From positions 1 through 64,000 of the forward strand of contig NZ_JBEPMO010000002.1 of NCBI RefSeq assembly GCF_040545805.1: a stretch of DNA of 64,000 nt. Reading direction: 5' to 3'. Each line of letters opens with the position of its first letter. Position 1 is the stretch's first letter. Source of the stretch: Moheibacter stercoris. GTDB lineage: Bacteria; Bacteroidota; Bacteroidia; Flavobacteriales; Weeksellaceae. The notes under the pieces were generated by a model. The model did not search any database, was not told the origin of the DNA, and was given only the letters and a program-made list of their open reading frames with translations. This document shows positions 40,416-49,101 of the stretch, in pieces. The position numbers were made by a program, and so were the translations under genes.

Positions 40416-42146
40416 TTAATGTGCTGATGCTGCAGTTTCTGCTTCATCTACATTGATTCCTTGTTTTCTTAAAATGGATTTTACCAAAACGGCAAATACA
40501 GCCAAATAAACGAAACATAACAAAGGAATGATGTAGGAATTATGAATTCCAATTATATCGGCTAATTTCCCTTGAATCGGAGGAATAATTCCACCGCCCA
40601 AAATCATCATGACCAAAAATGCAGATCCTTGCGCTGTATATTTCCCCAATCCCATCAAAGCCAAGGAAAATATGGAGGACCAAATAATACTACAAGCCAA
40701 TCCCCCAGCCAAAAAGGCATACACAGCCGTCATTCCTGAAGTCATCAAACCAACAACCATAGCTGATGCTCCAAATATACTGAACACCAACAAAGTCATC
40801 ACTGGACGATCTTTAGCAATGAAGAACATAATGATTTGTAAGAAAACACAGAATATATAATAATACAAGGTTTGCATATTATTTCCTGCAACCGTATTCA
40901 CTCCAATAATTAAACAAAATGCCAAAATTGGCAAAGCTATCAATAACAAGGTTTTCTTGGCACCCATCAAACTAAAAGCAGATACTGCTCCTGCCCAACG
41001 ACCAATCATCAAACTTCCCCAATACATGGAAATATAGGGTGCAATTTCAGAAGACGAAAATCCGCCAAATTCTGGTTGTTGCAGTAAATCTCCAAGGTTA
41101 CTTCCAATCGCGACTTCCACTCCTACGTAAATAAATATGGCAATCATACCCAAGATCAATTGCGGATATTGCATTGCTCCCCAACCATCCGATTTGCGTT
41201 TGGCTTGAATTCCTGCAAAAGACAATCCTCCAAGCACTACCAATAAAGCGCCACCCAACCACATCATACGTTTTTGTTCCAATGGATGTAGGATTTCTTC
41301 TATTTCGGATTTAATCAGAGCAATTTCACTAGTTTCTTGTGTGTTTTTTAAGTCAGCTTGCAGTGCTTCTATTTTCAAGGCTTCCTCGCTTTTGTAACTA
41401 CTAAATACGGGAGCAAATGTAACGCCCAACAAAAAGGTCATGATAACCAATAAACGAATGGCTTTGTTGGCCTTTTCAATGGGTTCATTGGAAATCCCAG
41501 CTGGTACTTTTTTCGAAAAATAAAACAAAGCTGCTGCTGCCACAAATAACAATCCGACTCCAGCATATAAATAGACGACTTTGTTCAACGGCAATCCGGC
41601 AATATCAGAATCGGAAACTGCGGTAGTTGTTCCAAATAATGCAAACGCCACAATCAAAGGTCCAATGGTGGTTCCAAAGGAATTGATTCCTCCTCCCAGA
41701 TTGATTCGGTTGGCGCCAGTTTTGGGATCACCTAATAAAATCGCAAAAGGATTAGCAGCTGTTTGCTGCAAAGAAAATCCGAGTGCAACGATAAACAATC
41801 CAATCAACATGCCTAAATAGGTATTGACCTCAACTGCCAAAATCATCGCTCCAGCTCCCAAGGCAGAAAACAACAATCCGTATACTATACTTTTTTTATA
41901 GCCCCATTTGGTTACCAAATCTCTTCCTGACATGGAACTAAAAATGAATAACAACAATGCACCAACGTAGTAAGCCGTGTAAAATGCAAAATCGACCAAT
42001 TGGGATTGAAATTGATCCAAATCAAAATAATGCTTACAAAAAGGAATGAAAATACTGTTACCAGCCGCAATAAATCCCCAAAAGAAAAACACCACAATTA
42101 ATGTGTATAATGCTGGATAATTGGTCTTTGTTTGATTTGTTTCCAT
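40416..42146 (-). CDS. Sugar MFS transporter (FucP-like)
   Basis: 576 residues, twelve membrane segments. FucP/GluP branch of the major facilitator family: FFFWGFIAAGNSIFIPF in the first segment, then SLQQTAANPFAILLGDPKTGANRINLGGGINSFGTTIGP. The protein is longer than most relatives (about 410-480) owing to an inserted hydrophilic, Glu/Lys/Leu-rich stretch between the halves (about 250-290), which may form a coiled coil. It probably imports a hexose with protons. No sugar kinase or glycosidase is next to it, so the substrate is not defined. Confidence 0.9.
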   Translation of the reverse strand: METNQTKTNYPALYTLIVVFFFWGFIAAGNSIFIPFCKHYFDLDQFQSQLVDFAFYTAYYVGALLLFIFSSMSGRDLVTKWGYKKSIVYGLLFSALGAGAMILAVEVNTYLGMLIGLFIVALGFSLQQTAANPFAILLGDPKTGANRINLGGGINSFGTTIGPLIVAFALFGTTTAVSDSDIAGLPLNKVVYLYAGVGLLFVAAAALFYFSKKVPAGISNEPIEKANKAIRLLVIMTFLLGVTFAPVFSSYKSEEALKIEALQADLKNTQETSEIALIKSEIEEILHPLEQKRMMWLGGALLVVLGGLSFAGIQAKRKSDGWGAMQYPQLILGMIAIFIYVGVEVAIGSNLGDLLQQPEFGGFSSSEIAPYISMYWGSLMIGRWAGAVSAFSLMGAKKTLLLIALPILAFCLIIGVNTVAGNNMQTLYYYIFCVFLQIIMFFIAKDRPVMTLLVFSIFGASAMVVGLMTSGMTAVYAFLAGGLACSIIWSSIFSLALMGLGKYTAQGSAFLVMMILGGGIIPPIQGKLADIIGIHNSYIIPLLCFVYLAVFAVLVKSILRKQGINVDEAETAASAH

Positions 42147-42319
42147 GTAAATTTCGATGTGTTAATTGAATTGCTTAATAAAAACGGACAAAAGGTAAAT
42201 AAAAACCATGAAACCATACTTGATTATTTTCTTTAATTAGAATTGGTTTAAATTAGAATAATCTATACGCTTATAACAAAAATCACATGCGGCTTAACAT
42301 TAAATCATTGTGCATGACT

Positions 42320-42327
42320 TATTTTTG
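42320..42327 (+). promoter_or_regulatory. -7 box TATTTTTG of the ccsBA gene
   Basis: Exact TAnnTTTG match 21 nt before the ATG at 42349. Confidence 0.55.
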
Positions 42328-42348
42328 TTGGTTTAATAGTAAGATCTA

Positions 42349-45300
42349 ATGACGAAAATTGAAAAGTTTTTTTTCTCAACCCGCACAATGACAGTTTTAT
42401 TGTTCATTTATGCCATTGCAATGGCGATTGCGACCTTTGTGGAAAATGATTATGACACACCAACTGCCAAAACCTTGATTTACGAAGCCAAATGGTTTGA
42501 AGTATTAATGCTTTGGTTAATTATTCTTTTCGTTGCCAATATTGCGCGCTATCGATTGCTGAGAAAAGACAAATGGCCTGTTTTGATCTTTCACCTTTCC
42601 TTTATTTTCATTTTTATTGGAGGAGCTATCACAAGATACATCAGTTTTGAAGGTCAAATGCCAATTCGTGAAGGCGAAACTACCAATGAAATCATCAGCG
42701 AACGCACCTATTTCAAAGTTGAAATCAATGACAAGGAACGTGCCTTGCGTTATGACAAAAATGAGTACATGATGTCTCATTTCAATGCAAAGGATACTCC
42801 ATGGCCATTCAAACGCACATACAAACAAGATTATGCTTTTGGAGACAAAATTTTGACGCTTAAAACGCTTGATTATATTCCTTTAGCAAAAGATTCCATT
42901 GAACGAACCAATTCCGGCAAAAAAATGTTGGAAATTGTAACCATGGGCAAAGAGGGTCGCGAAAGCGAATTCATAGGTGACGGTGAAATCCGAAATGTGA
43001 ACGGAACCATGGTGAGTTATAACAATCCAATTGAAGGATCTGTTCAATTATTGGATTTAGAAGGAAAATTACATATCAAATCCCCATTTGAAGGACAATA
43101 TATGACTATGACGGGTCAACAAATGGGTGTGGTAACCGATTCTGCTTTGTTAAAAGAACAATCGGGTAATTTGGAATTGAACAAAGTTCAAGAATTAAAT
43201 TACCGTACACTTTACACTATTAACAATACCAACATCATCATTCCTCAACCTGCATTTCAAGGAAGAGTTGTTTACTACAAAGGCGATAAAACAAAACCAG
43301 AAGAAAAAGAATTACCTGGTGCAATTGTGGTAGAATTGAGTTCAGGTTCAGAACGCGACACCTTGACCATCATTGGTGGACGAGGATTAACTTCGTTTAG
43401 CAAAAACACTTCCATCAATGGTTTGGGTGTTTCACTTGGATTTGGATCGAAATTCATCCATACTCCATTTTCGATTCGTTGTGATGACTTTATTCTGGAT
43501 CGTTATCCTGGTTCTATGAATCCATCTTCGTATGAAAGTGAAATTACCGTTATTGATCAAGGAAAAGAAACTCCACATCATATTTACATGAACAATGTGA
43601 TGGATTACCGCGGATATCGTTTTTTTCAATCGAGTTATTTCCCAGATGAAGGAGGAACAATCCTATCAGTTAACGCGGATTGGTGGGGAACAAATATTAC
43701 CTACATCGGATATTTCTTATTATTCTTCGGTTTATTTGCGACACTTTTCTGGAAAGGAACGCATTTCTGGAAATTGAATGCGCAATTAACCGAATTGAAC
43801 AAAAAGAAAAGTTTGGTTTTACTTCCATTTTTCTTGCTAGGCGGATTGAGTGTAGCGCAAGATTCCATTTCCAATCCAAATTCAACTTCTGTAAATACGC
43901 AAGATTCGGTTGCTCATCCGCATAAAGAAGTTCAACCTTCGGCACAATTTGCTCAACCTGGAACCTTGGAAAATTTCGTTGAATTTGACCAAGACCATTT
44001 GGATGCTTTTGCTCGAATTTTAGTCCAAGATTTCGAAGGTCGTATCAAACCAATGAATACGCATGCGTTGGATATGATTCGTAAAATCCACAAAAAGGAT
44101 TCGTACACACTTGAAAATGGAACTAAAATAAGTGCGGAACAATTGTTCTTATCCATGCAAATTGATCCAGCTTTCTGGGCCAATCAACCTTTGATCAAAG
44201 TTGCCAATACTGCCGGAGATCAATTAATGGCCGAATTGAAAGTCAACGAAAAAGGATATACTTCCTATATGAATTTAGTGGATCCTGAAACGGGCCAATT
44301 CAAATTGGATCAACGCTACAATGAAGCATTTTCAAAACGTGCGGCCGATCAATCCAAATCTGATTTAGAAATCATCAATGTTACCGAACGTTTCAACATC
44401 TTCAACAACATTGTGTACGGATATTATTTAAAAGTAATTCCTATCAAAAATGATCCAGGAGAAACTTGGACAAGTTGGATTTATAGCACTCCAGAATCGG
44501 CCATTGAAATTGATCCGATCGCATTTGAGTTGATCACCAAATATTTCAACGATATTAAATCAGCTATCCAAACCAAAAATTGGGACAATGCTAATAAATC
44601 ATTGCAAGCAATTTCTGATTATCAAAAAGAATGGGGAAAAAATGTTCTTCCTCCAGCTTCCAAAGTAAACATGGAAATTACCTACAATAAAATCAACATT
44701 TTCTTCTGGTTGATGATTATTTATTCGATGCTTGGTGGATTATTGATTCTTTTCTCATTCATAGAAGTATTAGGAAATTATAATTCCAAAAGCATCATCC
44801 ATAAAGTCATTCTAGGCTTGTTTTATTTGGTCTTAGTAGCATTGCTAATTCATTTCATCGGATTAGGAATTAGATGGTATTTATCGGGTCATGCACCTTG
44901 GAGTAATGGTTATGAAGCAATTATCTTTATTTCCTCGATTGGAGTATTGGGAGGAGCGATTATGTACCGAAACCGAAACGCATTCATTCCAGCTTCTGGA
45001 GCAATAGTAGCCATGATCATGATGGGATTTGCGCATGGAGGTTCGATGCTTGACCCACAAATAACACCTTTGGTTCCTGTATTAAAATCCTATTGGTTGA
45101 TGATCCACGTTGGAATCATTTGTTCTAGTTACGGATTTTTTGCCTTGTCGATGGTAATTGGAGTCATAGTCTTGGTCTTGTTGTGTATCAAACCAACGAA
45201 AAAAATCAAACTTTCGATTCAAGAAATGACGATTGTAAGCGAAATGTCCTTAACCATTGGGATGTTGACCTTAACCATCGGAACGTTTTTAGGAGGTATG

Positions 45301-45639
45301 TGGGCCAACGAAAGTTGGGGAAGATATTGGAGCTGGGATCCAAAAGAAACTTGGGCATTCATTTCGGTAATTGTTTACGCCATTGTCTTACACTTACGTT
45401 TGGTTCCAGGTTTGAGAGGGAAATGGGTATTCAACATGGCTACTATGTGGGCAATTTGGACGATTGTGATGACGTATTTCGGAGTGAATTATTATTTATC
45501 TGGATTGCATACGTATGCGGCAGGAGATTCAATTCCAATTCCAAATTGGATTTACGTTGCTGCATCTTTGATGCTGATTCTAACGATTATTTCGTATCTT
45601 CGAGATAAGAAATTCAAAGCACTTAAAAAGAAAAAATAA
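42349..45639 (+). CDS. ccsBA: Cytochrome c biogenesis protein, ResB-CcsA fusion
   Basis: 1096 residues. The N-terminal part (about 8-480) is ResB/CcsB-like: three membrane segments, a large extracytoplasmic domain and a fourth segment near WWGTNITYIGYFLLFFGLFA. A linker domain (about 500-780) follows, then the CcsA part with six or more segments and the heme-handling WWD motif WANESWGRYWSWDPKETW (about 985-1003). System II fusions export heme and attach it to apocytochromes c. It is first gene of a unit with the glutathione peroxidase gene (6 nt apart). Confidence 0.95.
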   Translation: MTKIEKFFFSTRTMTVLLFIYAIAMAIATFVENDYDTPTAKTLIYEAKWFEVLMLWLIILFVANIARYRLLRKDKWPVLIFHLSFIFIFIGGAITRYISFEGQMPIREGETTNEIISERTYFKVEINDKERALRYDKNEYMMSHFNAKDTPWPFKRTYKQDYAFGDKILTLKTLDYIPLAKDSIERTNSGKKMLEIVTMGKEGRESEFIGDGEIRNVNGTMVSYNNPIEGSVQLLDLEGKLHIKSPFEGQYMTMTGQQMGVVTDSALLKEQSGNLELNKVQELNYRTLYTINNTNIIIPQPAFQGRVVYYKGDKTKPEEKELPGAIVVELSSGSERDTLTIIGGRGLTSFSKNTSINGLGVSLGFGSKFIHTPFSIRCDDFILDRYPGSMNPSSYESEITVIDQGKETPHHIYMNNVMDYRGYRFFQSSYFPDEGGTILSVNADWWGTNITYIGYFLLFFGLFATLFWKGTHFWKLNAQLTELNKKKSLVLLPFFLLGGLSVAQDSISNPNSTSVNTQDSVAHPHKEVQPSAQFAQPGTLENFVEFDQDHLDAFARILVQDFEGRIKPMNTHALDMIRKIHKKDSYTLENGTKISAEQLFLSMQIDPAFWANQPLIKVANTAGDQLMAELKVNEKGYTSYMNLVDPETGQFKLDQRYNEAFSKRAADQSKSDLEIINVTERFNIFNNIVYGYYLKVIPIKNDPGETWTSWIYSTPESAIEIDPIAFELITKYFNDIKSAIQTKNWDNANKSLQAISDYQKEWGKNVLPPASKVNMEITYNKINIFFWLMIIYSMLGGLLILFSFIEVLGNYNSKSIIHKVILGLFYLVLVALLIHFIGLGIRWYLSGHAPWSNGYEAIIFISSIGVLGGAIMYRNRNAFIPASGAIVAMIMMGFAHGGSMLDPQITPLVPVLKSYWLMIHVGIICSSYGFFALSMVIGVIVLVLLCIKPTKKIKLSIQEMTIVSEMSLTIGMLTLTIGTFLGGMWANESWGRYWSWDPKETWAFISVIVYAIVLHLRLVPGLRGKWVFNMATMWAIWTIVMTYFGVNYYLSGLHTYAAGDSIPIPNWIYVAASLMLILTIISYLRDKKFKALKKKK

Positions 45640-45645
45640 CCAAAG

Positions 45646-46197
45646 ATGAAGTTTCTAAACCTTGCAGTATGTTTCCTTCTCATGATGGGTTGCACTGCAC
45701 AAAAAACCGAAAAGATGAAAACGATTTACGACTATAAAGTAGAAGATATTTCTGGAGACGAATTTGATTTCGCTTCGCTAAAAGGAAAAAAAATCTTGAT
45801 TGTCAATACGGCCTCCAAATGTGGATTTACTCCACAATTTGACGGATTGGAAAAATTATACCAAGATTACAAAGATGATAATTTCGTCATTATCGGATTT
45901 CCTTCCAATGATTTTGGCCAACAAGATCCGGGAAGTAATGAAGAAATAGCAGAATTCTGCAAAATCAATTATGGTGTTACTTTTCCAATGATGAGCAAAA
46001 TTTCGGTAAAAGGAGATAGCATTGCTCCTATTTATCAGTTCTTAACTCAAAAAGATTTGAACGGGAAAAAGAATTCATCTGTAAAATGGAATTTTCAAAA
46101 GTATTTGATCAATGAGGATGGAACTTTGGAAGATTACTTCTATTCCATCACCAATCCAGATAGCAAGAAAATCACCAAATGGATTGAAAAAGATTAA
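45646..46197 (+). CDS. Glutathione peroxidase-family protein with lipoprotein signal
   Basis: 183 residues. Thioredoxin fold with NTASKCGFTPQFDGLEKLY (peroxidatic Cys), GFPSNDFGQQDPGSNEEIAEFC (Gln and second Cys of the 2-Cys type) and the Trp-Asn pair in KWNFQKYLI. The Cys form usually takes electrons from thioredoxin. An N-terminal LLMMG-C16 lipobox suggests anchoring outside the cytoplasm. If the ATG at 45646 were not used, no other start fits as well before the catalytic domain. It follows ccsBA by 6 nt. Confidence 0.9.
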   Translation: MKFLNLAVCFLLMMGCTAQKTEKMKTIYDYKVEDISGDEFDFASLKGKKILIVNTASKCGFTPQFDGLEKLYQDYKDDNFVIIGFPSNDFGQQDPGSNEEIAEFCKINYGVTFPMMSKISVKGDSIAPIYQFLTQKDLNGKKNSSVKWNFQKYLINEDGTLEDYFYSITNPDSKKITKWIEKD

Positions 46198-46240
46198 ACT
46201 AGACCAAACGAGCCTCTCTACTCCTTTTAATTAAAACAAT

Positions 46241-46942
46241 ATGAAAGTAGATATTTTAGCCATAGGAGCGCATCCAGATGATGTAGAATTAGGTTGTGGG
46301 GCAACTGTTGCCAAAATGGTTGCAGAAGGCAAAAAAGTTGGTATTGTTGATCTAACTCGTGGAGAATTGGGGACAAGAGGTTCAGCAGAAATTCGAAACC
46401 AAGAAGCATCAGATGCTGCCAATATTTTGGGAGTAGCATTTCGAGAGAATGTAGAATTTCGCGATGGTTTTTTTAACCACGACGAAACGCATCAATTGAA
46501 ATTAATTGAAGTCATCAGAAAATATCGTCCAGACATTATTTTATGCAATGCGATAGAAGATCGTCATATTGACCATGGAAAAGGTGGTGAATTGGTTGAA
46601 AAAGCAGCATTTTTATCAGGCTTAAAACGAATTGAAACCGGTCAAGAAGCTTGGAGGCCCAAACATATTTTTCATTATATCCAATGGTTTCCCTTAAAAC
46701 CTGACTTCATTTTGGATGTCACTGGATACTTGGAAAAGAAAAAAGAAGCATGCATGGCGTTCAAAACACAATTTCATGACCCTTCCAATAAAGAACCCGA
46801 TACACCTATTTCTTCTAAGACCTTTCAAGAAAGTATCGAATACAGAGCCAAAGACTTAGGGATGTTAATAGGGACAGAAGCAGGTGAAGGCTTCATGATC
46901 AAAGGATATTTGGGTATAAAAGATTTTGAAGGAATCTTGTAA
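46241..46942 (+). CDS. bshB1: Bacillithiol biosynthesis deacetylase BshB1
   Basis: 233 residues. PIG-L/LmbE-type zinc enzyme: DILAIGAHPDDVELGCGATVAKM (zinc ligands H, D, D), LTRGELGTRGSAEIRNQEA, and H-x-D-H in EDRHIDHGKGGEL. It removes acetate from GlcNAc-malate in the synthesis of bacillithiol, the low-molecular thiol of many Bacteroidota and Bacillota. It lies 43 nt after the peroxidase gene, so a link with thiol redox defence is plausible. bshA and bshC are not in the window. Confidence 0.95.
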   Translation: MKVDILAIGAHPDDVELGCGATVAKMVAEGKKVGIVDLTRGELGTRGSAEIRNQEASDAANILGVAFRENVEFRDGFFNHDETHQLKLIEVIRKYRPDIILCNAIEDRHIDHGKGGELVEKAAFLSGLKRIETGQEAWRPKHIFHYIQWFPLKPDFILDVTGYLEKKKEACMAFKTQFHDPSNKEPDTPISSKTFQESIEYRAKDLGMLIGTEAGEGFMIKGYLGIKDFEGIL

Positions 46943-46948
46943 TTTTTT

Positions 46949-46978
46949 TTGCACGAATTTAAAAAACCCTTATATTTG
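46949..46978 (+). promoter_or_regulatory. tRNA-His promoter
   Basis: TTTG ending at 46951 and TATATTTG at 46971-46978 are 19 nt apart, a consensus -33/-7 pair with start near 46985. Confidence 0.75.
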
Positions 46979-46995
46979 CAGTCCAATTGAAAAAT

Positions 46996-47070
46996 GGTGA
47001 TTGTAGCTCAGTTGGTTAGAGCGCCGGATTGTGGTTCCGGAGGTCGTGGGTTCGAGACCCATCATTCACC
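46996..47070 (+). tRNA. tRNA-His (GTG)
   Basis: Cloverleaf with the extra G-1 (46996) that pairs with discriminator C73, the identity mark of tRNA-His. Anticodon stem CCGGA/TCCGG, loop TTGTGGT, anticodon GTG at 47031-47033. T stem GTGGG/CCCAT around TTCGAGA. The acceptor stem GTGATTG/CATTCAC has a single U-U mismatch at 5-68. CCA is not encoded. Confidence 0.95.
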
Positions 47071-47075
47071 CACAG

Positions 47076-47103
47076 AAGTCCTGAAGAAATTCAGGACTTT
47101 TTT
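47076..47103 (+). terminator. tRNA-His terminator
   Basis: AAGTCCTGAA-GAAA-TTCAGGACTT, 10-bp stem (47076-47099), with T's to 47103. Confidence 0.88.
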
Positions 47104-47216
47104 TGTTTACAATTTCTTCATCTCCACAACTTTCTTATTAGCGTTTTACTAACCTTTTAGCCTAAATAATTTTCCACCTTTGTTATGCAATAAAAAAGTC
47201 CTCATGTGTGTTAATG

Positions 47217-47252
47217 AAAGGAGATGAATTATTAGGTTTCATCTCCTTTTTA
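47217..47252 (+). terminator. Orphan intrinsic terminator
   Basis: AAAGGAGATGAA/TTCATCTCCTTT, 12-bp perfect stem, 9-nt loop (47217-47249), T-run to 47251. The tRNA-His gene upstream has its own terminator, and the peptidase gene starts after this one, so it ends a transcript that is not annotated. Confidence 0.7.
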
Positions 47253-47255
47253 TTT

Positions 47256-47263
47256 TATTTTTG
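47256..47263 (+). promoter_or_regulatory. -7 box TATTTTTG of the zinc peptidase gene
   Basis: Exact TAnnTTTG match 23 nt before the ATG at 47287, directly behind the orphan terminator. Confidence 0.55.
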
Positions 47264-47286
47264 GTATTTATTGCAATTTTAGTCAA

Positions 47287-48939
47287 ATGAAACGTATCGT
47301 AATTTTAGGTTTAGCACTTGTTTGCGCAGGAGCAATTATTCAAAGTTGTAAATCGGAAAAAAAACCGGTTGATAATAATGAACAACTTCCAGAAGTAGAA
47401 ATAGAAGTCAAAGATTCCTTAAAGAATTATGCTACAGTTACCTTGAATTCGGACATTTCACATTTGACCGATAAAGAAAAAGCCATGTTGGTTTTATTTA
47501 TCGAAGCTTCCCAAATCATGGATGATTTGTTTTGGTACGAGGCCTATGGAGACAAAGCTGAATTATTGGCAAAAATCCCGAATCGTTTCAAAACCTATGC
47601 AGAAATCAATTATGGTCCTTGGGATCGACTAAATGATATGAAGCCTTTCTTGACTGGATTCCCAGACAAACCAAAAGGCGCGAATTTCTATCCGTTTGAT
47701 ATGTCGGTTGAGGAATTTGAACAAGCCAATTTACCAGAAGGAAAAAGTCCTTATACGTTTGTAAGACGTGATGAAACAGGAAAATTATACACTATTCCTT
47801 ACCATGTTCATTTCAAAGACCAAATTGCAAAAGCCGCGAGTTTATTACGTAAAGCTGCAACCTTCTCAGAAGATGAAGGATTGAAAAATTATTTGGAATT
47901 ACGTGCCAAAGCATTGGAAACAGATGAATATTTTGAAAGTGACATTGCATGGATGAACATGAAAACCAATCGTCTAGATTTCGTCGTTGGACCAATTGAA
48001 AATTACGAAGATGAATTATTTGGTTATAAAACAGCTCACGAAGCCTATGTTTTGATCAAAGACATGGAATGGTCCAAAAAATTGGAAAAATATGCCGCTT
48101 TACTACCCGATTTGCAAAAGAATCTACCGGTTGATGACAAATACAAAGCAGAAAGTCCAGGAACGGATTCTGACTTGAATGCCTATGATGTTGTGTATTA
48201 TGCTGGAGATTGTAATGCAGGCGGAAAAACAATAGCCATCAATTTACCCAATGATGAACGTGTTCAGTTAGAAAAAGGAACCAGAAGATTGCAATTGAAA
48301 AACGCGATGAAAGCGAAATTCGACAAAATCATGTTACCGATTTCTGAAATTCTAATAGATGAATCTCAACGTCAACATGTGAAATTTGATGCCTTTTTTG
48401 CCAATGTGATGTTTCACGAAGTGGCACATGGATTAGGAATCAAAAATACCATCAATGGAAAAGGAAGCGTTCGTGAAGCTTTGAAAGAACAAAATTCTCA
48501 TTTGGAAGAAGGAAAAGCCGATATTCTTGGATTGTACATGGTCAATCAATTGTTAAAAGATGGCCACTTAGAAGGTCAAAAAGAAGATTTCATGGTTACC
48601 TTTTTAGCTGGAATTTTCCGATCGGTTCGCTTTGGCGCAAGTGCTCATGGTTCGGCTAATATGATTTGTTTCAATTATTTTCAAGAAAAAGGAGCATTTA
48701 AACGTACAAAAGAAGGAACCTACATCGTTGATTTTGTAAAAATGGAACAAGCCATGAACAGTCTTTCTGCGGTGATTTTAAAATTGCAAGGAGAAGGAGA
48801 CTATGAAGGCGTAAAGAAACTCACAAAAGATAAAGGTCATATTTCAAGTCAATTGCAACAAGATTTAGATCGATTGAAAGAAGCTGGAATCCCAGATGAT
48901 ATCGTATTTGAACAAGGAATAAAGGTGTTGGGCTTATAA
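47287..48939 (+). CDS. Zinc-dependent peptidase lipoprotein (dipeptidyl-peptidase III-like)
   Basis: 550 residues. Lipobox IIQS-C21. Zinc site HEVAHGLG (His377 onward) with a downstream third ligand in EEGKADILGLYM (about 410), the order seen in the bacterial relatives of dipeptidyl-peptidase III (family M49). True DPP III has HExxGH; here the spacing is HExxH, so it belongs to a side branch and its activity is not proven. The N-terminal half is helical. It stands alone between two tRNA genes and probably acts on peptides in the periplasm. Confidence 0.82.
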   Translation: MKRIVILGLALVCAGAIIQSCKSEKKPVDNNEQLPEVEIEVKDSLKNYATVTLNSDISHLTDKEKAMLVLFIEASQIMDDLFWYEAYGDKAELLAKIPNRFKTYAEINYGPWDRLNDMKPFLTGFPDKPKGANFYPFDMSVEEFEQANLPEGKSPYTFVRRDETGKLYTIPYHVHFKDQIAKAASLLRKAATFSEDEGLKNYLELRAKALETDEYFESDIAWMNMKTNRLDFVVGPIENYEDELFGYKTAHEAYVLIKDMEWSKKLEKYAALLPDLQKNLPVDDKYKAESPGTDSDLNAYDVVYYAGDCNAGGKTIAINLPNDERVQLEKGTRRLQLKNAMKAKFDKIMLPISEILIDESQRQHVKFDAFFANVMFHEVAHGLGIKNTINGKGSVREALKEQNSHLEEGKADILGLYMVNQLLKDGHLEGQKEDFMVTFLAGIFRSVRFGASAHGSANMICFNYFQEKGAFKRTKEGTYIVDFVKMEQAMNSLSAVILKLQGEGDYEGVKKLTKDKGHISSQLQQDLDRLKEAGIPDDIVFEQGIKVLGL

Positions 48940-48958
48940 CACAAAATTTGTAATTTTG
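48928..48958 (+). promoter_or_regulatory. tRNA-Arg promoter
   Basis: TTG at 48928-48930, inside the end of the peptidase gene, and TAATTTTG at 48951-48958, 20 nt apart. Start expected near 48965. Confidence 0.65.
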
Positions 48959-48971
48959 GCCAAAATTTTAA

Positions 48972-49048
48972 GGCTGCGTAGTTCAACTGGATAGAATATC
49001 GGATTTCGGCTCCGACGGTTGGGGGTTCGAATCCCTCCGCGGTCACCA
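48972..49048 (+). tRNA. tRNA-Arg (TCG)
   Basis: Acceptor stem GGCTGCG/CGCGGTC, anticodon stem TCGGA/TCCGA with loop TTTCGGC (anticodon TCG), five-base variable loop, T stem GGGGG/CCCTC around TTCGAAT, discriminator A at 49045. CCA follows in the gene (49046-49048), unlike the tRNA-His gene. Confidence 0.95.
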
Positions 49049-49052
49049 TACA

Positions 49053-49087
49053 ATGCTCGAACTATTATGTATTTCGAGCATTTTTTT
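49053..49087 (+). terminator. tRNA-Arg terminator
   Basis: ATGCTCGAA/TTCGAGCAT, 9-bp stem (49053-49081), followed by seven T's. Confidence 0.88.
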
Positions 49088-49101
49088 ATGTATTTTTGAG
49101 A

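Noticed and set aside
43680..43925. Second frame of about 80 codons inside ccsBA
   Set aside because: It lies within a well-supported gene and shows no family pattern or signal.
47214..47282. A 22-codon hydrophobic mini-ORF before the zinc peptidase gene
   Set aside because: It runs through the terminator hairpin and T-run, which explain its Phe/Leu-rich translation.
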